Part shown: in pieces, positions 50,093 to 57,745 of the stretch
Layout: the number at the start of each line of letters is the position of its first letter
Numbering within the stretch: the first letter of the stretch is position 1
Position numbers and translations under genes: made by a program
Assembly (NCBI GenBank): GCA_963791805.1
Contig: CAWBTU010000004.1
Coordinates: 1 to 64,000 of the forward strand
Direction: 5' to 3'
Length of the DNA: 64,000 nucleotides
Source of the DNA: JACMJL01 sp963791805
GTDB lineage: Bacteria; Bacillota; Clostridia; Clostridiales; Clostridiaceae
Notes under the pieces: model-generated
The model's input: the letters and a program-made list of their open reading frames with translations, nothing else
Database searches by the model: none
What the model was told of the DNA's origin: nothing

Positions 50093-50707
50093 TTATGGAT
50101 TCAAAGTTTCAAGCGTATAGAGCGCCATGATTTTTTCAAGATCTTGGTGTGGACTTGGGATAACAACTGAACTATAAACTTCAGCTCCCATATTAGTAAC
50201 AGCGCTTACGCCACTATCTACAGCTGCTTTACATGCTCCTACATCTCCGCGAATCAATACTGAAATATAGCCAGAAGCTACATTTTCAAAGCCAATTAAT
50301 TCAACATCCGCAGCTTTGCACATTGCATCTGCTGCCTCTAAAGCAAAAACTATACCAAATGTTTCTACTAACCCTAAAGCTCTGTATTTACTCTTTGGTA
50401 GTACGTTCTCTGTCTCAGCTATTTCATATGTTGAAACAACGCCACCAATATCTTTAATAGGACGTGGCATAACATTTTGTGCTGTTAATGTACCTATTGC
50501 TGCAGCTGCAGCTGCTCCTGCTTCAACAGATGCCTTAACTGCTCCAACATCACCCTTAACCATAATTGTTACAAGTGTTGAACCTATGTTTTCGTATGCT
50601 ACCAATTCAACATTAGCCGCCTTTAACATTTGATCTGCTCCCTCAATTGCTGGAACCATTCCTAATGTTTCAATTAGACCTAATGCTTCTTCTCCGTAAT
50701 ATTTCAC
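50093..50707 (-). CDS. Tandem-BMC shell protein
   Basis: About 204 residues from the GTG at 50707 (AAAGGGGAG ahead). Two BMC domains: EEALGLIETLGMVPAIEGADQML...GDVGAVKAS, and YRALGLVETFGIVFALEAADAMCKAAD...RGDVGACKAAV. A trimer-forming facet protein. Unlike the PduT-like gene it has no VCPGKY cysteine, so no Fe-S site is expected. Poly-Ala linker. Confidence 0.9.
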   Translation of the reverse strand: MKYYGEEALGLIETLGMVPAIEGADQMLKAANVELVAYENIGSTLVTIMVKGDVGAVKASVEAGAAAAAAIGTLTAQNVMPRPIKDIGGVVSTYEIAETENVLPKSKYRALGLVETFGIVFALEAADAMCKAADVELIGFENVASGYISVLIRGDVGACKAAVDSGVSAVTNMGAEVYSSVVIPSPHQDLEKIMALYTLETLNP

Positions 50708-50810
50708 AAATAACTCCCCTTTCTTAATTAAGAACATATTTTTTTTAAATTTATTCAAGTAATTACACTTTTACGTGCAAAACCTTGCTTTGAAATAATA
50801 ATTTACCTTA

Positions 50811-51077
50811 TTAATCTTTTATATATTTATTAATTGTAGCTGCGCCTTCATCATTTGCATGATAGTAAATTCTTAAATTACCTGACTTATCCATATCAAA
50901 ACTTTTTTCTTCAATAAGTCCATTAGCTTCAGCTGTCATTAATGCTGAAACAATAGAATTTTTATTAAATGCTCTGAAATTACTATATTGATCTTTTAAA
51001 GCTTCCATAACGTCATCTGCACATGCTGCTTTAACTTTTGTAAAATGTTTTAGAATAGCATAATTAAGTGGATTCAT
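50811..51077 (-). CDS. Small winged-helix-like protein
   Basis: 88 residues. MNPLNYAILKHFTKVKAACADDVMEAL followed by NKNSIVSALMTAEANGLIEEKSFD and a beta-wing (GNLRIYYHAN) fits a winged helix. Placed in the cut operon six bases after the permease, so it may be a local regulator or an adaptor. Not recognised as a named family. Confidence 0.6.
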   Translation of the reverse strand: MNPLNYAILKHFTKVKAACADDVMEALKDQYSNFRAFNKNSIVSALMTAEANGLIEEKSFDMDKSGNLRIYYHANDEGAATINKYIKD

Positions 51078-51082
51078 ACAAT

Positions 51083-52168
51083 TTACACCTCACTTTTTTT
51101 GAATAAGTCCATTGGATTCATTGCGATTATCAATATACCGATTGCCATTAATACAGCACAAGCCCAAGATATAGGAGTAAGTGTCCAACCCTTTATACCG
51201 AAAATCACACCAAGAATAATCCAACAGCAGAATGGTCCGAAGAATGAGTAAGTACCATTAGTTGCCATACCAAGAGCAACACCAGTCATACTACTACCCT
51301 TGTACCAAGTCATATATGAAAGATATGCACAAAGACCACTTACAGCAAACCAAATCATGGCTGAACTGCTTGTAAACGCCTGTGCAGTAAGATGAAATGA
51401 ATTACCTGCATTTCCACCTACAATAGCTATAACGGGAATAAATATTAATAAATTTGAAAGTCCTGATGTTACTTGACGAATTGTAATACCGATCTCAGAA
51501 TCTACCATTGCTGTACCATAACCAGCTATACAACCTTCAATACCCCATCCAAGAGCAGCTACAATGGCACATATTATACCTACTGCAACACCTTTATGTG
51601 CACCTCCAGTCATACTTGAGATACCAATCAAAGCACTAGCAGAAACACAAATAGCAATTCCAAGAAGCATACGCTTATTTAGTTTTTGTTTGTATAAAAT
51701 TCTGCTTAAAATAGCGCCAATTGCAGGGCAAAGTGCAGAAATTGGAACAATTAGTGATCCAGCTGATGCAAGACCAATTACATAAGCTGAATTGGCAATA
51801 GGGCCTCCCATAAGAGCAGCTAACATAATCAACCTACCTGGTTTAGAATTAAGTGTTCTAAAATAATCTCCAAGCTTACCCCTAACACCTGCCATAATTA
51901 ATGACCAAACTGCACTACAAGTGTCATTTACACCACAACCAAGTGCACCAACTACATATAAAACAGCAAATGCAGATAAACCAGCTTTATTTGCACCATT
52001 CCAATCAGCCCAAACTCCCTTTGTCATAGCTAATGCTAAAAATGCTGAGAATAGTCCATAGGAAAACCCTGAGAATAAGCCAATTCCAATACCTTTTTTA
52101 TAAAATCCTGATAATAACTTTTTTTTAGCAACCGTTGCACTCGCATTAGCTCCTGCTACTTCACACAT
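51083..52168 (-). CDS. DMT-family permease at the head of the cut operon
   Basis: 361 residues, about ten membrane segments; longer than typical EamA proteins because of an insert near GNAGNSFHLTAQAFTSSSAM. GGPIANSAYVIGLASAGSLIVPISALCPAIGAIL aligns in pattern with GGPFGMTCYMFSM...AVYPAVGAVL of the permease at 33279. Being first in the operon it is the better choline-uptake candidate; other cut loci carry small SMR-type transporters of the same superfamily. AGGAGG start. Confidence 0.75.
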   Translation of the reverse strand: MCEVAGANASATVAKKKLLSGFYKKGIGIGLFSGFSYGLFSAFLALAMTKGVWADWNGANKAGLSAFAVLYVVGALGCGVNDTCSAVWSLIMAGVRGKLGDYFRTLNSKPGRLIMLAALMGGPIANSAYVIGLASAGSLIVPISALCPAIGAILSRILYKQKLNKRMLLGIAICVSASALIGISSMTGGAHKGVAVGIICAIVAALGWGIEGCIAGYGTAMVDSEIGITIRQVTSGLSNLLIFIPVIAIVGGNAGNSFHLTAQAFTSSSAMIWFAVSGLCAYLSYMTWYKGSSMTGVALGMATNGTYSFFGPFCCWIILGVIFGIKGWTLTPISWACAVLMAIGILIIAMNPMDLFKKSEV

Positions 52169-52221
52169 AATTATCCTCCTCTTAAATTCTTTTGAACTTT
52201 ACTTTATTAATGTAGTTGAAC

Positions 52222-52358
52222 TTAACTTGACTTAATATTTTTAATTTCATCTAAACTGTAATCCATTACATAATAAGTAGTAATTTCGCTAGAAAAGTCT
52301 TGAACTATTTTTTTAATACCTCACTTAAATACCTATACCAACTGCTCTACATAGGCAT
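52222..52358 (-). pseudogene. Possible small gene in the cut leader, out of frame
   Basis: AGGAGG (52361-52366) stands ahead of an ATG at 52358 that soon meets a stop. Across three frames the leader reads YVEQLV, RYLSEVLKK, then IVQDFSSEITTYYVMDYSL and DEIKNIKSS with a TAA at 52222. That pattern is protein-like, and three single-base corrections would yield about 45 residues. Given the indel rate elsewhere, a real small gene is possible. Chance is the alternative. Confidence 0.35.
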
Positions 52359-52474
52359 ACCTCCTAATTTGTAAACAAACATTTTCAATTACGTAGTTTT
52401 ATAGTTTTTTAAAATGCTTTGATGCTTTAATTTTAGCTCATAATGTTGTTATAGTTTTTAACAATAAAAAGAAG

Positions 52475-52539
52475 TTCTTGTACAATACTGATTTGTTTTT
52501 CTAATTTTTATAGCACTATCTTGATTTTCTTGGATTATT
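52475..52539 (-). promoter_or_regulatory. Shared 65-nt upstream element of the cut operon
   Basis: 46 of 65 bases match the block at 57546-57610 without gaps. The core on the minus strand is AAAAACAAATCAG (13/13), with TGCTA and ATCCA matching at the same spacing. About 300 bases upstream of the permease start. Probably a binding site of a common activator, or promoter plus operator. The rest of 52169-52645 shows no other gene and no GG-N10-GC promoter. Confidence 0.6.
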
Positions 52540-52579
52540 AGTAGCATGAATTACCTTAATTTTCTCTTGAAAGGATAGA

Positions 52580-52626
52580 AAAGGCATTGAAACTTGATGA
52601 ATAAACCATCAAGTTTCAATGCCTTT
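52580..52626 (-). terminator. Terminator of the kinase-regulator operon
   Basis: 20-bp perfect stem AAAGGCATTGAAACTTGATG / reverse complement, loop of seven, followed on the minus strand by TTTTCT. It isolates the regulators from the cut operon. Confidence 0.9.
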
Positions 52627-52645
52627 GCCCTTAATATCAATTTAG

Positions 52646-53476
52646 TTACATAACTTTGTTAAAAGATTCATAATGTTCTTCTATAATTGGTAATATTTTT
52701 TTATAACTAGAACTGTTCCTATTGTCAGAACTATATGAATTTCGTCTGCGATATTCTACTGGAGTCTCTTTTAGAAGTCTTGTAAATACCCTACTAAAAT
52801 ACGATGCATCCGTGAATCCTGATTCAATAGCTATTCTATAAACAGGATAAGAGGTTGTGAATAACATTTTGCAGGAATTGTTGATCCTCAACTGATTTAA
52901 ATAATCTATACAACTAATTCCCATTTCTTTTTTGAAAATACGACTAAAATATTGTGCATTAAGATGTATGTGATTGGAAATAGATTCAAGGTCAATCTTT
53001 TCTTTAAAATTATTGTTGATATAAGAGATAGATTTCTGTATTATATCCGATTCACATTCCTTTTCTTTTAGAGGAAGCATGTATTCATTTAAAGGTACAT
53101 TATTTAAATCCAGAATAATTTTATTAATAGCTAATTTTAGTGTTGAAGTTTTAACTGGTTTTAATAAATAATCTTTTACTTTAAGCTTTACTGCACTTTG
53201 GGCATAGGTAAAATCTGAATAGGCTGTAAGTATAATTGTTTGTACATTGGGTAAAGATGATATTATCTCTTGTTGAACTTCAATACCATTTTTACCAGGA
53301 AGTCCAATGTCCATTAATATAATATCAGGTTTATTTTGCTTAGCTTTTGTTATTGCCTCAATACCATTTTTTGCATCATCAAGTATTCTAATCTCATTTT
53401 TAAATTCATTAGAAATAATTTTGTGTAATGCTTCTCTTTCCATTGACTCATCTTCAACAATCATAAGTGTATACAT
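52646..53476 (-). CDS. Response regulator with AraC-type DNA-binding domain
   Basis: About 276 residues from the ATG at 53476. Receiver domain: MIVEDESMEREAL, phosphoacceptor aspartate in DIILMDIGLPGKNG, and LKPVKTSTL with the conserved lysine. C-terminal two-helix-turn-helix AraC domain ISYINNNFKEKIDLESISNHI and SYFSRVFTRLLKETPVEYRRR. YesN-like. Paired with the kinase 40 bp upstream, and most likely the direct activator of the cut operon. Confidence 0.93.
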   Translation of the reverse strand: MYTLMIVEDESMEREALHKIISNEFKNEIRILDDAKNGIEAITKAKQNKPDIILMDIGLPGKNGIEVQQEIISSLPNVQTIILTAYSDFTYAQSAVKLKVKDYLLKPVKTSTLKLAINKIILDLNNVPLNEYMLPLKEKECESDIIQKSISYINNNFKEKIDLESISNHIHLNAQYFSRIFKKEMGISCIDYLNQLRINNSCKMLFTTSYPVYRIAIESGFTDASYFSRVFTRLLKETPVEYRRRNSYSSDNRNSSSYKKILPIIEEHYESFNKVM

Positions 53477-53525
53477 TAAATCCAATCCTCTCTTTTGTAT
53501 GATTAATAAAATACTTAGATTTAGT

Positions 53526-54752
53526 TTATTTTTTTACGGGTGATAGTTCTTTAAAGCATGGTAAAAGTATCTCCATTTTTGTCTCTAAATTTTCTTCACT
53601 GTAGATTTTTAAGCCATAATCAGCACCAAAATAAGTATTTACCCTATGATGAGAGCTATAAACGCCTAATCCTGTATGATTTTTTTTATCATTATCTAAC
53701 AGTTCTTTAATTTTTTTTGCTGAAATACCCACGCCAGTATCTTCAACTGTAATTCTAATATTATTATCTATAATCTCTCCTGAAATACATATATTGCCAC
53801 CTTCAACTTTTGGTTCAAGTCCGTGTATAATAGCGTTTTCAACAATAGGTTGCAAAACCATAGCTGGAATTCTATAACTTAATAATTCATCCGGAACATC
53901 AATAGTGTATTTTATGCGATCTCCAAAACGTATACTTTGAATGAACAAATATTTTTTAATATTTTGTAATTCACTGTCTATAGTTGGAAACTCCTCATTT
54001 TGTTTTAAAGTATATCGTAATAAATCTGATAAACAATAAATCATTTCCTCTGTATTTGGTGAATTTTCTAAAAATGCCATTCTAGTAATAGAGTTTAGTG
54101 TATTAAATAGAAAATGCGGATTAATTTGGGCTCCTAAGGTTTTTAATAATGCTTTTTCGGCTTCATCCTCATATTTTAGCTTCTCTTGTGTTTGATGCAA
54201 TAATTTTTTTTCAGTAACAATTTTTGTAGCTACTTCTGTGAAATAATTAGATAAAAACTCACAACATTCTAAGAAGTTTAATATATTTTCTTCTGAAGCT
54301 ACTGGTATTTTCAAAATAGCTTCTTGCATTTTATCTTCTGGAAGATCTAATTCTTTAGAAAGCCTTTTTACATTAAAGTTATTTTTTTTAAACGTCTCTG
54401 ATTCAGAAAAAAATTGTCCTACTATAACAGAACCTAAGAAAACATCATCGACTATAATGGGAGCTATACAATTTTTTATACCCATATGACAGTCATAAAC
54501 CTGACATTTCCTATCTTTGACAACCTTTTCATTAAAAATAAATTTATATTTTTCACAGAAAGTTACACCTTTATTTGTAGAACAAATTAACTGAAAAAAA
54601 GGTGTAGAACTCACCATTTCCCCAAACACATTACCATCAGCATCAATAGTAACTATGGAAAAATTTAATAAATTGCACATTTTTTTTTGCGCAGTTACTA
54701 ACAATTTTTCATCAATTAAGTTCCTTAAAGACAAGTTGTTGTAGTCAAGCAT
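53526..54752 (-). CDS. PocR-domain histidine kinase
   Basis: 408 residues, no membrane segment. Residues 10-170 are a PocR ligand-sensing domain (ICSTNKGVTFCEKY, KCQVYDCHMGIKNCIAPI), followed by LytS/YesM-type kinase elements: QINPHFLFNTLNSITRMAF with the phospho-His near 215, PAMVLQPIVENAIIHGL (N box) and EDTGVGIS (G box). PocR domains are linked to sensing of small metabolites for microcompartment pathways; choline or acetaldehyde is inferred. The cysteine-rich part may hold a metal. Confidence 0.92.
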   Translation of the reverse strand: MLDYNNLSLRNLIDEKLLVTAQKKMCNLLNFSIVTIDADGNVFGEMVSSTPFFQLICSTNKGVTFCEKYKFIFNEKVVKDRKCQVYDCHMGIKNCIAPIIVDDVFLGSVIVGQFFSESETFKKNNFNVKRLSKELDLPEDKMQEAILKIPVASEENILNFLECCEFLSNYFTEVATKIVTEKKLLHQTQEKLKYEDEAEKALLKTLGAQINPHFLFNTLNSITRMAFLENSPNTEEMIYCLSDLLRYTLKQNEEFPTIDSELQNIKKYLFIQSIRFGDRIKYTIDVPDELLSYRIPAMVLQPIVENAIIHGLEPKVEGGNICISGEIIDNNIRITVEDTGVGISAKKIKELLDNDKKNHTGLGVYSSHHRVNTYFGADYGLKIYSEENLETKMEILLPCFKELSPVKK

Positions 54753-54867
54753 ATAAATTCCTCCTATATTAATGATACTATCAGCAAATCAATGTAATAT
54801 AATTTATCCTTATTTTCTTCATAAGAAACATTCTCTAGGCTAATTAATATTGTACTACAAGTATTGT

Positions 54868-54883
54868 AGCAAGTTCCATGCCA
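54868..54883 (-). promoter_or_regulatory. Sigma-54 promoter of the kinase operon
   Basis: Minus strand TGGCATGGAACTTGCT: GG and GC separated by exactly ten bases, fitting TGGCAC-N5-TTGCW with one mismatch. It leaves about 105 bases to the kinase ATG. A sigma-54 activator is encoded just upstream. Confidence 0.75.
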
Positions 54884-54955
54884 ACTATTGCTATTTGTAG
54901 AAGTTTTTCTAGGCATTGCAACTAGCGCATTTCCTCCTAGTTTTCCATTAATAAT

Positions 54956-55010
54956 AATAGCCGAATATTTTAAATGCAAAATATTATTGCATTTAAAATA
55001 TTCGGCTATT
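54956..55010. promoter_or_regulatory. Perfect 24-bp inverted repeat upstream of the sigma-54 promoter
   Basis: The arm 54956-54979 (AATAGCCGAATATTTTAAAT, then GCAA) is repeated exactly in inverted form at 54987-55010, loop of seven. Centre about 110 bp upstream of the -12 box, the distance expected of an enhancer-binding site. No T-run, so a terminator is less likely. Confidence 0.6.
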
Positions 55011-55072
55011 TGTATTGTTAAATCCTTAACGTGTGCCGTTATAAGACAAGTTTCCGTATATATTTCATCTAT

Positions 55073-55104
55073 GCAATTTAAAATTGCATGCAGTTTTAAA
55101 TTGC
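55073..55104. promoter_or_regulatory. Second dyad sites upstream of the kinase operon
   Basis: GCAATTTAAAATTGC (nearly palindromic) and GCAGTTTTAAATTGC lie side by side and also pair as an inverted repeat. They share TTTTAAATTGC with the arms of the larger palindrome (TTTTAAATGCAA), giving several candidate sites for a Fis-type activator. Could also be the end hairpin of the activator gene. Confidence 0.45.
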
Positions 55105-55130
55105 TTTATAAAATTCTATACAGATTTAGA

Positions 55131-56177
55131 TTACATATATTCAGATTCCTCAATCTCATGTTTCCTAATCCTATATTGAAGAGCCTGCCTAAATATTCCT
55201 AGTTCCTTTGCTGTTTGACTAATATTTCCTTGATTCTTTGAAAGTCTTTCAATAATTACCTGTCTTTCAACTTCATCTAGAATATCATGTAGAGGCTTTT
55301 CTGCTGAATAAGTTTCTTTACTCGGCTCATTGATACTAAAGGTACTCTGTTTTAAAAATTTTCGCTGTAAAAATGAAGATAGGTGTTTTAATTTTAATGT
55401 TTTCTCATCTTCATCTACAAGGTTCATAGCACTTTCAACTACGTGTTCTAATTCTCTAACATTTCCAGGCCAATCATAGTTCATAAATAGCTGCTTTAGT
55501 TCATCGTCAACTTCAACAATATTGTTATTAAAATCTTTGCTGTATTTATCTGTAAAAAATTTTGTTAATACAGGAATATCATCTATTCGTTCTGTTAGTG
55601 GAGGAATATGCAGTACCACTGTTGCTAATCTATAATATAAATCTTCTCTTATTTTATTGGATTTGATTTCTTCTTCCATATCCTTGTTAGCAGCGCTAAT
55701 TAATCTACACAATATCTTTCTCTGTTTATTATCTCCAACACTTCTAATAGTTTTATCTTGAAGGAACCGTAATAACTTGGCTTGAGAATCTAAATTTAAG
55801 GAATTAATTTCATCTAGAAAAATAGTGCCGTTTTGAGCTTGATATAATAACCCTTCATTATTTTTTGCACCAGTAAAGGCGCCTTCTACAGTTCCGAAAA
55901 GAACACTTTCTACTAATGTATCTGGTATAGCTGCACAATTAACTGCTATAAATGGACCCTTGGAAAAATTACTTTCATTGTGAATGCTTTGCGCAAATAA
56001 CTCTTTTCCCGTTCCCGTTTTTCCTAGAATTAAAATAGAAGAATTACTATGCGCTACTTTATGTGCAAAATCAATAGTTTTTCTTAAATTTTTATTATTA
56101 CCAATTATATTGTCAAATGTATAATTAGCACAATTATTTTCCGCAATTTTGTTTGTATTATTTGAGGTATTCGACAT
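55131..56177 (-). CDS. Sigma-54 dependent activator without sensor domain
   Basis: 348 residues: an AAA+ domain (FDNIIGNNKNLRKTI start, Walker A GKTGTGKELF, GAFTGA loop near 98, Walker B GTIFLDEIN, arginine-finger region REDLYYRLA) and a C-terminal Fis-type HTH (NISQTAKELGIFRQALQYRIRKH). There is no N-terminal receiver, GAF or PAS, only about 20 residues. The GESxLFG part reads VESVLFGTVEGAFTGA. Co-transcribed with the membrane sensor 43 bp upstream; predicted to act at the sigma-54 promoter at 54868. Confidence 0.93.
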   Translation of the reverse strand: MSNTSNNTNKIAENNCANYTFDNIIGNNKNLRKTIDFAHKVAHSNSSILILGKTGTGKELFAQSIHNESNFSKGPFIAVNCAAIPDTLVESVLFGTVEGAFTGAKNNEGLLYQAQNGTIFLDEINSLNLDSQAKLLRFLQDKTIRSVGDNKQRKILCRLISAANKDMEEEIKSNKIREDLYYRLATVVLHIPPLTERIDDIPVLTKFFTDKYSKDFNNNIVEVDDELKQLFMNYDWPGNVRELEHVVESAMNLVDEDEKTLKLKHLSSFLQRKFLKQSTFSINEPSKETYSAEKPLHDILDEVERQVIIERLSKNQGNISQTAKELGIFRQALQYRIRKHEIEESEYM

Positions 56178-56220
56178 ATATAGTTAGCTCCTTTCCATGT
56201 ATTAGAAAGAAATAGGATTT

Positions 56221-57261
56221 TTACAAATCTTTTATTATAATTGAATAATTGATATAGATAATAAATGAAAAAAGAAGTATCCCAACAATTATCATTAGTT
56301 TGAACATAGAACTATATTCTTCATAAACATGGCTAAGAGGAATTATGCTTACATAAGTCCAATATTGATCTGCACCTTGAATATTTATTGAGCTAAAAAC
56401 TCTTAATACTTTTTCATTTTTATCTGAAGAAAATCCAACTTCGGTAAATTGATCTCCTTTTGATGTTCTTTTCAATATAGGAATCCATTCCTTTTCCTTC
56501 TTAACACTGCTCATTATTTTTCCAGGATTAGAGCCATTAGCAACATAAATTCCTTCTGAAGATACAATTTGAGAAAATCCACCCATAGGGGTTACTTGCT
56601 CAATTTCAGTTTGTAGATAATCTATAGTAGTGTCTATACTTACAACTCCAATAAATTGTTCATTTCTCATTATAGGAACTACAATTGAAACCATAGTAAC
56701 ATTTTTCCCTTGAACTGGGTAGTTTGTAGGTTCGGTAAGATATATTTTGTGTGTGCTTTGTGGAACACTATACCATAGCATTTGCTTTTCAGTATAATAC
56801 TTATTAAAGCCAAGTTCTGTAGAAAACTTATTATCACTTGCTCTAGTTATGTATGGCATAAACTGGCCTTTAGAATCATTTCCTTCTTTATCTATATATT
56901 CTGTATCTTTTCCATCAAACTCATTAGGCTCATAGGCTACAGTAATTCCAAAAATATCCTTCGATTGAGTTAAAGTATTCTTCATTGTTGATATAACAAT
57001 TGCTCTTGAAGGGTTACCTTCTTGTACCATTGTTTCCATTTGATTTGCTATACTTTTCCCTATAGTCTCAACTCTTTCAAAGTTTAGGACAACTTTTTCT
57101 GCATTATCTTTTGAGGTTAATAATGCTATATTTTTAGCTTGCTTATGGCTGTATGAATAAGATGACTCCAAGACTATGATATTAAGGGTAATAAATCCTA
57201 ATAATAAAATTACGCATGCACCAAGGGTTAAGCTTTGCCCTAATCTTAATCTTTTAAACAT
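56221..57261 (-). CDS. dCache membrane sensor lacking a signalling domain
   Basis: About 346 residues from the ATG at 57261 (MFKRLRLGQSLTLGA; RBS AGGAGGTAC). TM1 near 14-34, then an extracytoplasmic double-Cache domain (SKDIFGITVAYEPNEFDGKD, WYSVPQSTHKIYLTEP, GVVSIDTTIDYLQTEI), then TM2 (LMIIVGILLFSFIIYINY) and a stop five residues later. No HAMP, kinase or methyl-accepting part; reading the other frames beyond the stop shows none either. It must signal through a partner, most simply the adjacent AAA+ activator. Confidence 0.85.
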   Translation of the reverse strand: MFKRLRLGQSLTLGACVILLLGFITLNIIVLESSYSYSHKQAKNIALLTSKDNAEKVVLNFERVETIGKSIANQMETMVQEGNPSRAIVISTMKNTLTQSKDIFGITVAYEPNEFDGKDTEYIDKEGNDSKGQFMPYITRASDNKFSTELGFNKYYTEKQMLWYSVPQSTHKIYLTEPTNYPVQGKNVTMVSIVVPIMRNEQFIGVVSIDTTIDYLQTEIEQVTPMGGFSQIVSSEGIYVANGSNPGKIMSSVKKEKEWIPILKRTSKGDQFTEVGFSSDKNEKVLRVFSSINIQGADQYWTYVSIIPLSHVYEEYSSMFKLMIIVGILLFSFIIYINYSIIIKDL

Positions 57262-57545
57262 ATTAGTACCTCCTAGAACAAGTTCATTTTTATCGCACAT
57301 TCTTCCTTATACTTGAGAATAATCAGGTTTTATAGGAATATAATTATAGCTGTTTTCTAAAATAAATAATAGAGAAATACCTACCAATGCAAATATTTCA
57401 CCTGTCATTATATTTTAAGGTTAGCACGTTTCCTAATGAAACACCAGCACTTAATAATTCTAATTTTAAGAAGAAATATGTAAAAATTATCTTCTATTTA
57501 ATTCTAGCTAAAAACTTATATGTATCCGATGACAATACAGCACAT

Positions 57546-57610
57546 TTCTAGTAAAATTCTGATTTGTTTTTTAGTATGTACTAGCATTTTCATGACATTT
57601 ATGGATTTTT
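57546..57610 (-). promoter_or_regulatory. Shared 65-nt upstream element of the sensor operon
   Basis: Matches the block at 52475-52539 at 46/65 positions without gaps. It lies about 285 bases upstream of the sensor ATG, a similar distance to that in the cut operon. The remainder of 57262-57745 has a partial dyad (GTTTC/GAAAC near 57430) and the downstream terminator, and no gene. Confidence 0.6.
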
Positions 57611-57642
57611 CGCATTCTATATCTGTTCATAGCCTATTTTCC

Positions 57643-57684
57643 AAAAAAAATATCAAGGCTTATGCTTTATAAGTCTTGATATTT
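57643..57684 (-). terminator. Terminator of the deacetylase gene
   Basis: Minus strand AAATATCAAG.CTTAT, 5-base loop, ATAAG.CTTGATATTT, then TTTTT; a 15-bp stem with one mismatch. Confidence 0.85.
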
Positions 57685-57745
57685 GTATTAAATGATTAAG
57701 GAATAAAAATCAAGTAATGAAATAGTTTCTTTATAGTTATTATTA

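Noticed and set aside
52169..52460. Sigma-54 promoter directly before the cut operon
   Set aside because: No GG-N10-GC pair on the coding strand was found in the leader.
54764..54979. 71-residue open frame upstream of the kinase
   Set aside because: It overlaps the sigma-54 promoter and the palindrome, and the composition is not coding-like.
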